Source of the DNA: Tetracladium setigerum
Lineage: Eukaryota; Ascomycota; Leotiomycetes; Helotiales
NCBI GenBank assembly: GCA_031472005.1
Contig: PZJY01000007.1
Location: forward strand, 806,001 to 870,000
Reading direction: 5' to 3'
Length of the DNA stretch: 64,000 nucleotides
The notes beneath the pieces are model-generated. The model searched no databases. It worked only from the letters and a program-made list of their open reading frames with translations, and was not told where the DNA came from. Numbering within the stretch: position 1 is the first letter of the stretch; the number at the start of each line of letters is the position of its first letter. Below are positions 23,401 to 34,386 of the stretch, piece by piece. The position numbers were made by a program, and so were the translations under genes.

Positions 23401-23965
23401 GTGATGCTGAAGCGCTTTCTGGCGAGACGGGTTCCGACACCTCTGCTATTGTGGCTTGCCTTATCCCATCCACCGAGCCGGTTTCTGTTCCATGACCATG
23501 CTGATAGTGTTCGTGACTTGATTGGGACTGGCTTCGGGCGGCATGCTGGCGAGGAGAGGCACTTCGGACGGAACCTCTGTCGGAGAGGCCATAATAAGCC
23601 AGAGTCGCGGTATCATCACGCACACTCTCTTCTGGATTGTGCAGGTTCTCAATGGGTGCTGCGTACACGGTTAGTAACCTGGAACTACAGCCGCATGTCG
23701 CAAACATACCTTGTGGTCCACGGTAAGATAGATGGACAGAACTTCGACCGGGTTCGCGCTGCTGGCTGGAGAGAGAGCCGTGGGGATGGTGGCCATCCTT
23801 CCGGTCGCGAAAGGACGACATGATATCTAAATATGTGCCTGAAGGCGCGCCTTCACGAGTCTCTGGGGACACTGGGATCAAGCGTGGGCTCGAGGCAGAC
23901 CCAATGGAAGATTGGCGGAGCCGTCGAATGGTCCCGTACGCTGGGGAGGGGGAGGGGGAAGACAT
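20413..23965 (-). CDS. SulP-family vacuolar-type transporter with STAS and cNMP-binding domains (Vsb1/YGR125W-like)
   Basis: Exons: 23710-23965, 22949-23658, 22741-22886, 22142-22691, 21661-22094, 20413-21612; introns are 47-62 bp with clear ends. The product is about 1,098 residues. A Ser-rich N-terminal tail (~300 residues) precedes SLPAIVLGLLLNVLDALSYG and GSEMIEVVPFFHQMA, then a SulP membrane core (IGFIPRHILIGCIGGVGWF, GALFSCVPAMGAVTFFG, NSTMFIRSGGNSRMAG). After the last TM comes a STAS domain (FLILDLTRVTGIDYSAGEAF) and a cyclic-nucleotide-binding-like domain (CGELPFFSETDRTATV). This order matches yeast YGR125W/Vsb1, implicated in vacuolar basic amino acid uptake; the substrate here is inferred. 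The second exon changes frame; adding one base at CCC 23465-23467 joins GSVDGDKASHNSRG to RKRFSITSSGSLIANML without any extra intron. Confidence 0.88.
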
Positions 23966-26791
23966 GATGTCTGCTGTGCGTCTCGTTGGACACCTCGTTG
24001 TTGTCTACCACCACCACCTGGGTCGCGGGAAATTGATATGGAGGAGAGAATGGCAGCAGTACAAGCAGGTCGAGAGCAAGGAGATATACCTAACAAGTAG
24101 ACGACGACGAACCAGCAGGTAAAGAATTTGTGGAAAGGCTGGCTGGGCGCGGCTTCTCCAGTTTTCCTGTTAGCCTGGAGCTACGAGGTTGTCAGAGGCG
24201 CCGTGGAAAGGCAATTGATGGATCGTAGGCCGAGAGTGGATGCAGAGTTCCAGCATTAGAGGAGTAGTAGTTGCTGATGAAGGGATTGAATGGATTGGGA
24301 ATAGAAGAGAAGAAGGAAAGGAAGCGACCAAGAAACAACAACCAACCTAACGGCACTGTGTTCCCTGACAAGAGGCGAGACCTTTCCATCATCATGGCCA
24401 CCCTCCCCTGTCAATCTATTCTTCCCTAGAGCAAAAGCTTTTTTCTGTTCGGCTCACGATGGAGCAGAAGTGCATCTAGTGCGTGGAAGAATGGAGACGA
24501 CGGAGACTTCACGCGTCCAGCTTCCCCGGGGCTGCATGGGCATGGGCAGGAAATGCGTGCGTGCGGCCCTGGTGCAGTAGCGGCATCAGCCACACCAGCA
24601 ATTTTCATAGTCACTTTTTCAACCTGCATGCCCAGTAGAGCCGTGGTGGTGGGGCGGGACGGTTGAGGATACAGGGAGAACTTTCAGCGGACTGCCCTTT
24701 GAATAACCCAAAGCCGCGATGTTATTTTATTACTGCAAATGAGATGATAGCTGTGTATGGAACGCTACAGCGGTACGGTATGGCACTTTTGCTGTCGCGT
24801 GCTCGTGGTGGATGATGGCATGTTCGATGTCTTGCTTCCACAACGATACGTCAGATCTGCACACGAAACGTTCGTCTAAGTAGTTGACGCCACTACCTAC
24901 TGTACGGACTACGGAGGACTAGAAGGCGTTCTTTCCTTGGACTTCTATTCTTCCACACACCACAAGCACAACCACACTACGACTTCCATCCAACCACACT
25001 CCCACACTCACACACTCTTGCAACCACCACCACCACCACCACCACCACCACAGCAGTCGTACCTTGATCTGCAGCAATACATACTTCCGACTTCGCACCC
25101 CACACTACACTCCTCGTCGAAGAATAGATCTCACGCCATCCGAGCTATATCAAGGATTCCTGGCAAACTTCAGAAGACACAAAGCAATCTTACCTTTCAA
25201 GCAGGATTCAGCCAACCATCCAATCACCAAAACCCTTGTCTCTCTACCCCCGCAACTCAGATGTCTCTATCCTTCAGCCTTCAGCCTTTTTATTCGATGA
25301 TAAAAACATAAACAACAGGCATACAACACAGGCAAGAATGATGCAAGAACCCCCATCTGCTCCGGGAGGAGATATTGAACGACGACTCTCACCATCCCAA
25401 CCAATTATCACGACAAAAATCACTTCATCATCTGACGAATTGGCGCCATCTGTTGGGAACGTTTCGTTTGAGGTGCACGACTTCGAAGATAACTATGATG
25501 TGCCTTCTTGAGGAGGGGAGGGTGATGAAATATTACCCCTCTCACCTGATGGATTCATTCTGCTGTGGAAGGGTTAGCTAAGCTTACCTATTCTTCGCCC
25601 GCAGGTGGAGATTTGCCTCCTCTCTATTCCCCTTCCCTCCAATCGAAAGCCCATGAAATCGAAAAATTCATTCATGGATCAATTGGAAGCATCCAATTGA
25701 TCCAATTGATCCCAAGGGCAAACAGAAGAAAAGAAGAAATGCACTGCGCCTGACCTGACGACCTCTCTCTCTCTCTTTTAATCATTAGGGAGGACGACGA
25801 ATTGATGGAGCACATGTTTTTGATATGCTGGGCTATAGGTTTCGTACTAAGACAACTCCACCACACACATCCAATAGGGAAATACCGGTGCACCCTAGCA
25901 AGTCAAGGGTCCAGGAAGAGTTTTGGATTTTCCTTTTCACCAACTCCCCACAGGGCCATAGGCTACATGCGATTCGGCAGCTAGCGCCAGAGGATTTGAT
26001 ATCCTCTTTTTTTGGAGTACAGACTGTACTGTACAGTAGCGCCCGGAGGGGAGGTAGATCTTAGATGACATCCCCCCGCTTCCTTCCGCCTGAGCCGTAA
26101 CTGTAGCCGTAGCTGGTATCCTTGAAGGAGCAATTGCTCTCCACCGAAGGATTTTGATGAACGTCCGTTCTCGCTGAGGAGCGTGGTGTTCAATTGGTTG
26201 TAGATAATAGACCTATGCAAACAGATCCTTTTTGCCGTGCTTCGTCCACTGTTCATACGGAGATCTATTTCCACAAGGACGTATTGCCGGCATCTTGCAA
26301 GTCATGAAGTGGAAGTTATATGAGAGTTGCCTGATCATGACCCCTCATTTAGTTCCCACTACTAGGTACTGTACTTGACGATGTCGTTTGACATGTCCCA
26401 TTTCAACAACCACTCCGAATATGAATCCACGATCAGCTCGGCGAGATCCTTGTAAAACCCCACCCGCAATTTTCACCACGCTGAGCAGGAGTCAGTCGCT
26501 CACCTGTTCTTGGTGAAAATGACTCGAACGGAGGGTTTCTGTATTCTTCCAAGCCGAAACTCCCAGCCGAAAGGTCCAATATATTCCGACAGAAATCATT
26601 TTCTGCAGTGGACCACTCATGGAACATTTGTGAGGCCCTGGGTGCTGCCGAATAGCCTATTCATGGCAGTCCCTTTTTGGCAAGAAGGCCTCAGCCAGCA
26701 GTCGGTTCATGGCTTCCTTTCGGGCATGGGAATCGGAGGCATACTTGATATTCCACAGTCCCATTTACCTCACCGGGCAATTCATTTCCCT
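23966..26791. other. Gene-poor spacer with simple repeats
   Basis: Between the SulP gene and psf1. Apart from the tentative frame at 24937-25511 I see no gene. Features: a CAC/CCA triplet run (25022-25052), a CT run at 25763-25777, and GTACT motifs at 26016-26039. A minus-strand frame near 26433-26627 has some protein-like wording but no start, neighbours or family. Confidence 0.4.
24937..25511 (+). CDS. Tentative hypothetical protein, frame uncertain
   Basis: Weak candidate. The frame from ATG 24937 starts with a His/Pro-rich section that could equally be leader sequence. A second frame ending at 25511 carries a more protein-like stretch (MMQEPPSAPGGDIERRL, SSSDELAPSVGNVSFEVHDFEDNYDVPS). 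One missing C in the CCCCC near 25250 would join them. No family recognised. The short frame from ATG 25339 alone is the minimal alternative. Confidence 0.25.
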
Positions 26792-27621
26792 TCAACTTAG
26801 TTTCTGAAGATAGCCCTGAGAGATCAATCTCTCCACGTCACCCTGCCTCACGTAAAACTGCGAGTTTTTCGTAAGATTAATCGTCCTAACCCCATCATTA
26901 GCCACCAATACTCCCTTCCACCCTCCACCCTCTACCACCCAACCACAACTTTTCAAAGAAAGAATAAGGAAACTCACCCATACTCCGTCTGAATCTCCCC
27001 CGCATCCTTCAACACCCTAACATCAATAAACAAATCCCTCGGCGGCTCCAAACTCCCCGTCAAATCCACATCCGTCCACTGACCCTTATACGCCGCCAAC
27101 AAATCGCCAAACAACCTCACATACTCCTCCTCTTCCGGACTCAAACTACTACTACTCCCCTCCCCGCGCCCACGCCCACACCCCCTCCCTGTTCCTGCTG
27201 CTGTTGAGACGCCTGCAAATCCGCAACATCTTTCCCATTCCACACTATCTCCTCCAGCTTATCGGTACGCGTCTTATGGTATGCCAGCAAACAACGCTTG
27301 TTTCTGCGCATGCACAGGTGGTCAACGAGGAGCGTACACGAGGTCGCTGCATCTGCGGACGGGTTGAAGGAACCACCGACTGAGGCGAGAATGTTGGAGA
27401 CGTCTTTGTCTAGCTCGCGGACTTCTCGTGTGACGGAGCGGACCATTTCGGTTTGGTAGGGGGGAGGTTCTCGAGTTTTTGGATGCGCTTGGCGTGTTGA
27501 ACCTGGGGGAGGGAGGGGTTAATTGATGAGGTTCGAGGTGATGGGAGAGTTGGGGTTTTTTTTTAGAAGATTCGGAAGGGGAGATAAACTGTACCAACTT
27601 GTTCCCGACATCTCCGTACAT
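26792..27621 (-). CDS. psf1: GINS complex subunit Psf1, two single-base frame breaks
   Basis: Exons 27595-27621 (MYGDVGNKL), 26978-27502 and 26792-26885. Psf1 is one of four GINS subunits in the CMG replicative helicase and is essential in fungi. Recognisable segments are VQHAKRIQKLENLPP, YQTEMVRSVTREVREL, LCMRRNKRCLLAYHKTRTDKL, YKGQWTDVDLTGSLEPPRDL, DVRVLKDAGEIQTEYG, and the C-terminal NSQFYVRQGDVERLISQGYL. Within exon 2 the frame breaks twice: at the G6 run 27459-27464 (between LPP and YQTE) and among the C runs 27157-27185 (before SLSPEEEEYV). Each is repaired by one added C/G on the run. Both introns are normal (92 bp each). Because the protein is otherwise intact and essential, sequence error is the most likely explanation. 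Confidence 0.9.
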
Positions 27622-28569
27622 TTTGAGCGACTTAATTCGTGGTGTTTAGAAAATGGTACGTGTGTTTTTGGAAGGTATTGTTGATGCTGTGTTTTTGCGC
27701 GTTGAGGGGCACGCACAAGCGCGTGTTTCGCGTCTAGCGCGATTGTGTGGATCCACAAACCTTTCGTGTTGACCTCCTCAACTCCGTATCCTCTCATTAT
27801 CAGAACAAATGTCGTCAACAAAATTCTCTCACAGGGCATGGGACTATTTTCAATTATGCCGCTGGCACTAATTTTCCCCAAAATGCCAAGTGTCCTTGGA
27901 TTCAAACGCGGAAAGCTGCATGAATGGACAATAGCTTTGTGACAATGAACAATAACCAGCCACCTTTTGGTCTTCTTTTCAGGCAATCAGGACCTTGTCT
28001 ACACTGGGCAAATTTTCGAAATCCGTTGTACGAGTTCGCTTGATTGGCCGCAAAAGGCCGCTGCTAAGGCAGACTGTATATACCACTGGACCATCGATTC
28101 TGGACCATGAAAAGATTTTCATGATCCGTTCCAACCATGGGCAGTACAATCCAATGGAAATCAAATGGGAGCATTCTCGTCGGGACAACATTTCCAAAGG
28201 CCACCGAACCAGTTGTTAAGACATATCCGTTTTATTACATACAACTACTCACCTAATGAAAATGCTGGGAATGCGACTTCGATAATCCAATCCTGGAAAC
28301 TTTCAACAATTCCTGTCCCCACCTGTACTTCTGTCATGATCGATGCCGCATGACAATCTCCCAGCTGCCAAAACAATGGAAATGATCCACACTCTTGTGG
28401 ACAGACAAATAATCAATAAACTCCGCCTCCAAGAAGGGCAACAATCTCCAACGCCATGTCGCTACCAAAAATGCTTCAATTTAGCCACCTCCCCCGTCTA
28501 ACCTCCAACATATGCTTCCGACTCATCAGTATGTGCCCCGATTACAAACAAACCATACTATTATTCACA
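27622..28569. other. Spacer between psf1 and the HMG-box gene
   Basis: Contains the psf1 upstream region and the 3' flank of the HMG-box gene, both on the minus strand. No supported coding or RNA gene. Confidence 0.45.
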
Positions 28570-30280
28570 TCAGGCATGATGCTCCTCCTCCATCCATTTG
28601 TCAAACTCTCCACCAGTTTCAAGACTCTCAACTTGCCAGCCGTCTTTGTGATCTCCCAACACGTTCATGTGAGGGTCATGGATCTGTTCGAGATTGTGTT
28701 CAGATTCGAGGAATGGCATGATTGGATCATGTCTTTCTCGGGGAGATGCATCGTAAATCGGCTGGTACCAATTAGGATCTTGGTGGCCAAGAGGGAGATG
28801 GAAATTCTCGTTGTTATAATCTCCGAAGTGGCCATCGTCGAACTGGTGGTGTCGACTGTGATCCCCGAGACTTGGATCAATTTGGTGATGCGATAGAGAG
28901 TGGTCGTACTGTGGATATTGGGGTTGTAGCAGATCATAATCTTGACCCGCAGCTCCGGGGAGGCCTAGGTACGAGTGTGCTACTCCTGGTGTCGATGTCT
29001 TCTTGAGAATGACATCTTGGGCGCCAGGTATTCCATCGAAGTTGCGAACGGATTGTTGGTAGTACTCTCCGTTCTGCAAGCGTGTCTGATATTGCAGTGG
29101 TGCAGGCCGTCCAGGGTTGCTCGCTTGGAAAGAGGACCGGTAGTGACCATGACTGGGCTCCATGGAGTTTTCTCTCGAGATGTATTGATATGCAGATTGG
29201 GTGGTTGGATATGAGACTGGAGCAGGCGATGATTCGATTAGTCTGGGAGTTCGTCGTCTTTTGCTTTTCTTGTTTGACCCCCCTCGCCAGTCGAAGTCGT
29301 CCAAGTCAGACTCCTCTGACATCAAGTCCTCAGACATCTTCCTTTTGCTTCCCTTCGCCGTGCCGGCTTTGGTTGGAGAGAACTTGTACCCTGGGTGTGC
29401 GTTTTGATGATTGATGCGCTCGATTCTTGCCCATTCGCTAAATTGGTCCTTAATCGCATCCGGCTCAAGTGGCCAACTGTCACCACAGACTTGCGAAACC
29501 ACTTGATGGTTGTTTTGCAGACACCAATCTTTTGTTCGATTTTGATAGGCTTTTCTGTACAGCATGAAGGAGTTCATAGGTCTTTTGACCTTGCCAGGAA
29601 GCTTGCCCTCCGCGACCTCCTTTCTCCGTATTTCAGCTGATCTGTTCACGTAGGCTTCGATATCAACAACGGGAACATGTGTCCAATCCTTGGTCAAGAC
29701 GCTCAGTGGCTGTTCAAGTTTGGCGATCTTTTTCTCTGCCTTGACCTTTTCCTTCTTCATCTTCTTTGGCTTAGGGGAAGACTTGTAATTTGGCGATCGT
29801 CTTTCGGGCATCGGTCGTAATTGTTGATGACCACCTCGTGAAATTCCTAAGCCACTTCTCGTTCTCATCGTATTCTCCATTTGGTATGGGGAGGTGATAC
29901 AGCCGGCGTACTGTATCGGTCTTGGTAGCTTGAACTCTGGTAGTCGGGACTGTAGCCCCCTACGCGCAAGTTAGTAAAGAGTTTCCGAAATCCTCAGTTG
30001 TGCATACATATTGCATATCCATCTCTATGCCTTGTTCTTGTTGACGCGGGTGGTATTGTTGATATGCGTATCTCGGTTGCTGCTGGTGCGAGCCATGATA
30101 GGAGTAGGAACCGTCGTCATCGGTAGGAGTGGGCGAGCCGTAATGCGACTGCAGACGAGGCCCTTCGTTGTATGGTTCTTGCGAGTGCGGGTAGGAAGTA
30201 CTGAGATTGTGCTGGACCAAATGATGAAGACCATGTTGCAGAATCTCTCCGTCGCTCGATAGCGGTGGAGAAAGAGACAT
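28570..30280 (-). CDS. HMG-box transcription factor, FMF-1/Ste11-like
   Basis: The uninterrupted part (28570-29880) encodes 436 residues from an internal ATG. It holds a MATA-HMG-type box at ~98-165: KVKRPMNSFMLYRKAYQ, then NNHQVVSQVCGDSW and EWARIERINHQNAHPGY, followed by a bipartite basic stretch (SNKKSKRRRTPR) and a Gln/His/Tyr-rich tail. This resembles Neurospora FMF-1 and fission yeast Ste11, regulators of mating and fertility genes. An upstream exon (30008-30280, MSLSPPLSSDGEILQHG...) ends at a GTATGC donor, with acceptor at 29960. The joined frame reads GGYSPDYQSSSYQDRYSTPA only if one base is added at C5 29956-29960 and another at G4 29888-29891, giving ~554 residues. Otherwise translation from the internal ATG is the fallback. 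Target genes are unknown. Confidence 0.85.
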
Positions 30281-33200
30281 CGCGTTGCTAAGTTGTATCT
30301 GGGATCCAAGATGCGATGAGGAAGAGAAGTTGTCTCTGAGAAGAAAGATTCCTGGGGCTCTTACGCCGGTATATGCTGTTGGAGTGGCTGAGAACTCCCT
30401 GGGAGCAGCTGCAAGAAAGGCTGCAGCGGTATGCCGGTCTGTGGCAGGCAAGTTTGAGCAATCGTACAAAAAAGTTGAGAGAGACGTCTCCCAAACTTCA
30501 CACGCCTTGTCGCCAGCCAAAGCTTTCTAGTACTGGCTGCCGTAAGCAACAAGTGACGCGCGATGAGCCTCGTCGCTTGTTGCTACGTCGTCGGGAAGGG
30601 AGAGCGGCGAGAGCAAATTTGACAATCAAGCGGTTGCCGAAGGATGGTTGAAAGAAGAAGAAAGGAAAGCCTTTCTAGAAGGAAAATCCTCTCTTGTTCT
30701 AGAAAGGTTCTTTTTTGGGGCCGTGGGAATCGTTCGTCCAAGAAAGCTTCCAAAAATTGTCAGATTTGGCCTGACAGAAGAATGATTCAAGACGGACGGG
30801 AGAAGTGTCGGTCTTGTTTTGCTGGTTTGCGAAGGTATCAGAGAGTTTGGGACGAACCTATTGCAGCCAGCCGTCACACAGCAAGGTGTGCAGTGCGCTG
30901 CTCGCTGAGCGGAAAGGAGTTGTCTTAAAATTTGCTGTCACAGCTCCTTCCTCCCTGATCCTATCCAACACTCCAGCACCATGCAAACAATCCGGATTCA
31001 AAAAAGATTCTGCAGATCTGGATTTGTCTTTTTTCCTTTGTGCGTTCGATATCCAACTCTGTGCCTGGCGGTTGAATGGAGAAAGGCAGGCAGGCGGTCG
31101 TGATCGAAGCAGCCAGCGAGCCAGCGAGCACCCGCAGATCTTTCTTCCTTCAACAACAGAGCAAAGAGAAAGGGGGTGTGGTGGTTCGGGAAAGACAACG
31201 AAAGGCCTTTGTTTTGAAACAGTGCGGGCAAGCAAGAAAGGACCTTCAGAGATCTTTATGTATCTGTGCTTGCTGGCTATTCTGAAAGCATACGTGCCGA
31301 ATTAGGTGAATTTGGCGAGCGAGCGAGCGTGCATGGGAGGGTTAGTGCCTTTCTGCGTTCGGCCAACCACGAAATCAAATCAACGTCGCCGCACGCATAA
31401 CCAACACAAGAAGACTTAGCGCACACCCTCTGCTTTGTCTTCCATATGATCACATGTATCGTTAATAGCTCCCTTGTGGCAAATAATCGCGAATCTAGGA
31501 ATAGGTTCATAGGGAAGAACGGTATATTGCTCACCGCCAGAACGGGACCAATTCTCTCAGAAAATGAGAGGGAGAGGGACTTGATTTCAATGAAAATGAT
31601 GAAGCATAGGAACGCAATCTGTCCACCTTCGCAACGAACTGCTGGTCCGTTATTTCGCTACCATAGGAACACATCCTTCCTCCCGTCGAGGGGCAGTACA
31701 AACAGACACTCCTCACCCATGTCAACCTCCACATTCAAGCCCCAGCTACGATCTCTTCTCCACTAATTCAAGCACCCTGGCAGAGGTTCTCGCCGCTCAT
31801 AGCTATTCCATTCAACATCCACACCAACAATCCAATTCCGTACCTACATTTACGTGGCTTGAACCTCCCCGCTGCAGGGACCCCCACCACCATATCTCCC
31901 TTTCCTGCAGCGGTAGATGAGTCCGACTCCAACCATGAGACCCTTTCTCAGGCCAGAGCAAATCAAAATCACAAAGCAATAAAAAACCACACACCTTAGG
32001 AGGCCTTAGGAAGGGATACAGATCAGGAATGTTGCACAACCCCACCAAAACAGTTAGCCTAGCTAAGCGAGATGTGCTCCCCTCCAGAGAGAATTCTCAG
32101 TATTTCACCGCTCTTGGCGGGAGGAATGTGGTTGTGCATCACATTACCGACTCATGGAGACACTCGACATATATCACCACGATTGAGATCCAAACGCAGA
32201 TAGAGTTTGGGAAACTTCAAAACTTGGCATGTATTCAATCATCCATGGTTGAGAATCGACATGGTACCGTACTGTAACTGCGGGTGGTTATGTGGAATTG
32301 ATTGAGACGGTACCGTACCGAACTAATACCAATCGCTCTTCTTATTCCATACCTATTGATTTATTCTCGTACTGCGTTGTGCTAAATCCGTATCCTTGTG
32401 GATGTGTTTTTTTTTCTTTCTTTTGTTGATGGGTGCTTGCAAGCCATGCGAACGCCTTGGTTAGTCTTGGCCAGCCTTGCAATAGCAACACGGCGGATAG
32501 TTGCATTAGTGTGTGAAAATGTCGAATGTGTGCATTGCGAGGATATGAGACCTTGTTTGAATTGCCATGACTGGCTGGCTTTTTCTTTAGAATGTAAATG
32601 CAATAATGGGGTGTGCCGGAGAGAGGTTGGTGTAGTAGTATGTCTTGGTGTGTGTTACTATGCATAGGGCAGAGAGAATGAGAAGGGTACTTTCCTTTCT
32701 TGTGATTTCGCGAGGTCTATAATGATATCGCAAAGCTGAGAGCCTGGGCATAGATTTATAGTGCGTCTGGCTATACTTATGCAATGACATTCGGCAGGAC
32801 ACACAGCAAGATCCATGGATGGTACAAGAGGAAAAATAAATAAAATATCTCTGCTCGTTCGCGATATCAATCGGCATCCATCCGTTCGCAGAACCAAAAC
32901 CCACCCATCCCAAATATCTACCTTCCTACTTTACCAGGGCAAACCCCAACCCTATGTATCTAGGTAGTCAGTCTACCTCCATCCAAACCATTCACAAAAA
33001 CAGTCCAAAATTCTAAACCCCACAAAATTTCTGCACCTTGGATCCAAAAAGCCAAAAAAAAATCCAAAAAATCCAACGCCATGCATGTAATCAGTTCATT
33101 CTACCACTATCCAAATGATCCACAAAAACAGCCAAAATTCCTGCATCCTGCATCCAAAAAGCCCCCCAAAATATCCAAGCGTAGATCATCCCGTTTGTGT

Positions 33201-34384
33201 GATTTGAATTGAATCTCCACAGCACGCAGGCGAAAAAAGTAACCCAAAAAGGACCCAACATGTAGATACTGCCAGTGAGTGTCCAAAACCCCATCATGTA
33301 TGAGTAGGTATGAGGTGACCGATAAAAATGTTGGTTTTGAGAGACACATCACTAGAATGACTTTTATACCGGTTGCGATCGATATGTAGATAAGGCTTTG
33401 TTGGTCCAACAGTATAGCACTTGTAGCAGAATGAAGATATCGGAGGGCCAGTTGGATTTTTGGGGGACCAGGGTGGGAAGAGCCTCTTAGTTGTCTGTGA
33501 GTTTCCTTGGTGTCACATTACTACTGTTGTTGTTGTTATTGCAGTAGCGGGGCTCTTTTTTGCGTTGGAAACGTTTTTGATCGCGGTTGAGGTGTGGGGG
33601 ATTTCGAAGTGGCGATTGGGAGTTTGTGAAGGAATTTATAGTGCAGCATGTTGAGAGATATGGTACCGTACGTACGCCCGTGGGAAGATTGATGCATTTA
33701 TTAGGTGGTTAGGTTTTGAGAATGAGATAGATGATGATATATATTTTGAGAGTTTGCTTTTCACATAGGGCATTGCTTGACTTTTGGATGTTTCGTGCCG
33801 TATTGGGACTGTACCGCATTGAGTTTATCCCAAATATATTATTCACAACGCTTCCATCATATCATTTAAGTTGTGAAATTTTTCCATTAGGATAAAACTA
33901 CTTATACAAAAAAGACAAATGAGACGGGTACATCGACCCTTGTGGCTCTCCCACCCACCCAGACTCATCATGGGTTCGTTCGTTCAGTTTCAATTCGTTC
34001 ATCTAGTAATAATAATTTTTTGCATGCATATGTTTTCATAATACAGCAAGAGAGAGTGGTCTTCTTTCCCGGAAGTCTTTCTTTCCTTCTTTCCAAATGC
34101 GCATGTTGAATAGACAGTTTCATGCCACCCACGTACCAAGAATCAAACAACACCTAGAGGAAAAAAGTACACAATACATTATATGCAGAGTGAAAAGGAA
34201 ACGCCCTGCAAAAGGACTCAAATCCATTTAACTCATATGTCGAGTTCTTAAGACTGATCTTGGCCATGCAAGAAGGTAGGTAGCGAGAGATGTAACGAGA
34301 TCTTTGCTGGTTAAGATCCCATCCTAAACTTCCCGTAGGCCGTCATGTGATTTCAATAGGAGATAGTGCTCTCTCTCTCTCTCT
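30281..34384. other. 4.1 kb gene-poor spacer
   Basis: Largest gapped stretch of the left half. The part next to 30280 is probably the long leader/promoter of the HMG-box gene. GAGC/AGCC-type short repeats occur near 31.1-31.3 kb, GGTACCGTAC motifs at 32262-32275 and 33662-33672, and an imperfect duplication near 33 kb. A 68-residue hydrophobic frame (33091-33297, minus) is not convincing. Confidence 0.45.
32970..33180 (+). repeat. Imperfect ~90 bp direct duplication
   Basis: Two related copies, about 32970-33075 and 33097-33180. Both contain ATCCAAA..ATYCACAAAAACAG, then CCAAAATTC, then CTGCA.CYT..ATCCAAAAAGCC and a final ATCCAA. The first copy has an extra AAACCCCACAAAATTT insert and a longer A run. 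Function unknown; no terminal features of a transposon are seen. Confidence 0.6.
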
Positions 34385-34386
34385 CT
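34368..34386. repeat. (CT)n microsatellite at the 3' end of the PHD gene
   Basis: Nine to ten CT units running into the TAG stop codon (complement of 34385-34387). Confidence 0.85.

Noticed and set aside
26433..26627. Minus-strand frame with some protein-like wording (MFHEWSTAENDFCRN...)
   Set aside because: Upstream sequence is interrupted by stops, there is no start or exon partner and no recognisable family; possibly a gene relic but not supportable.
28456..28896. 146-residue plus-strand frame
   Set aside because: Antisense shadow of the C-terminal His/Gln-rich part of the HMG-box gene.
30805..31305. 166-residue plus-strand frame upstream of the HMG-box gene
   Set aside because: No conserved pattern; lies in probable promoter/leader sequence with GAGC-type short repeats.
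33091..33297. 68-residue hydrophobic minus-strand frame
   Set aside because: It overlaps the A-rich imperfect duplication, has no neighbours or start context, and its hydrophobicity follows from T-rich composition.
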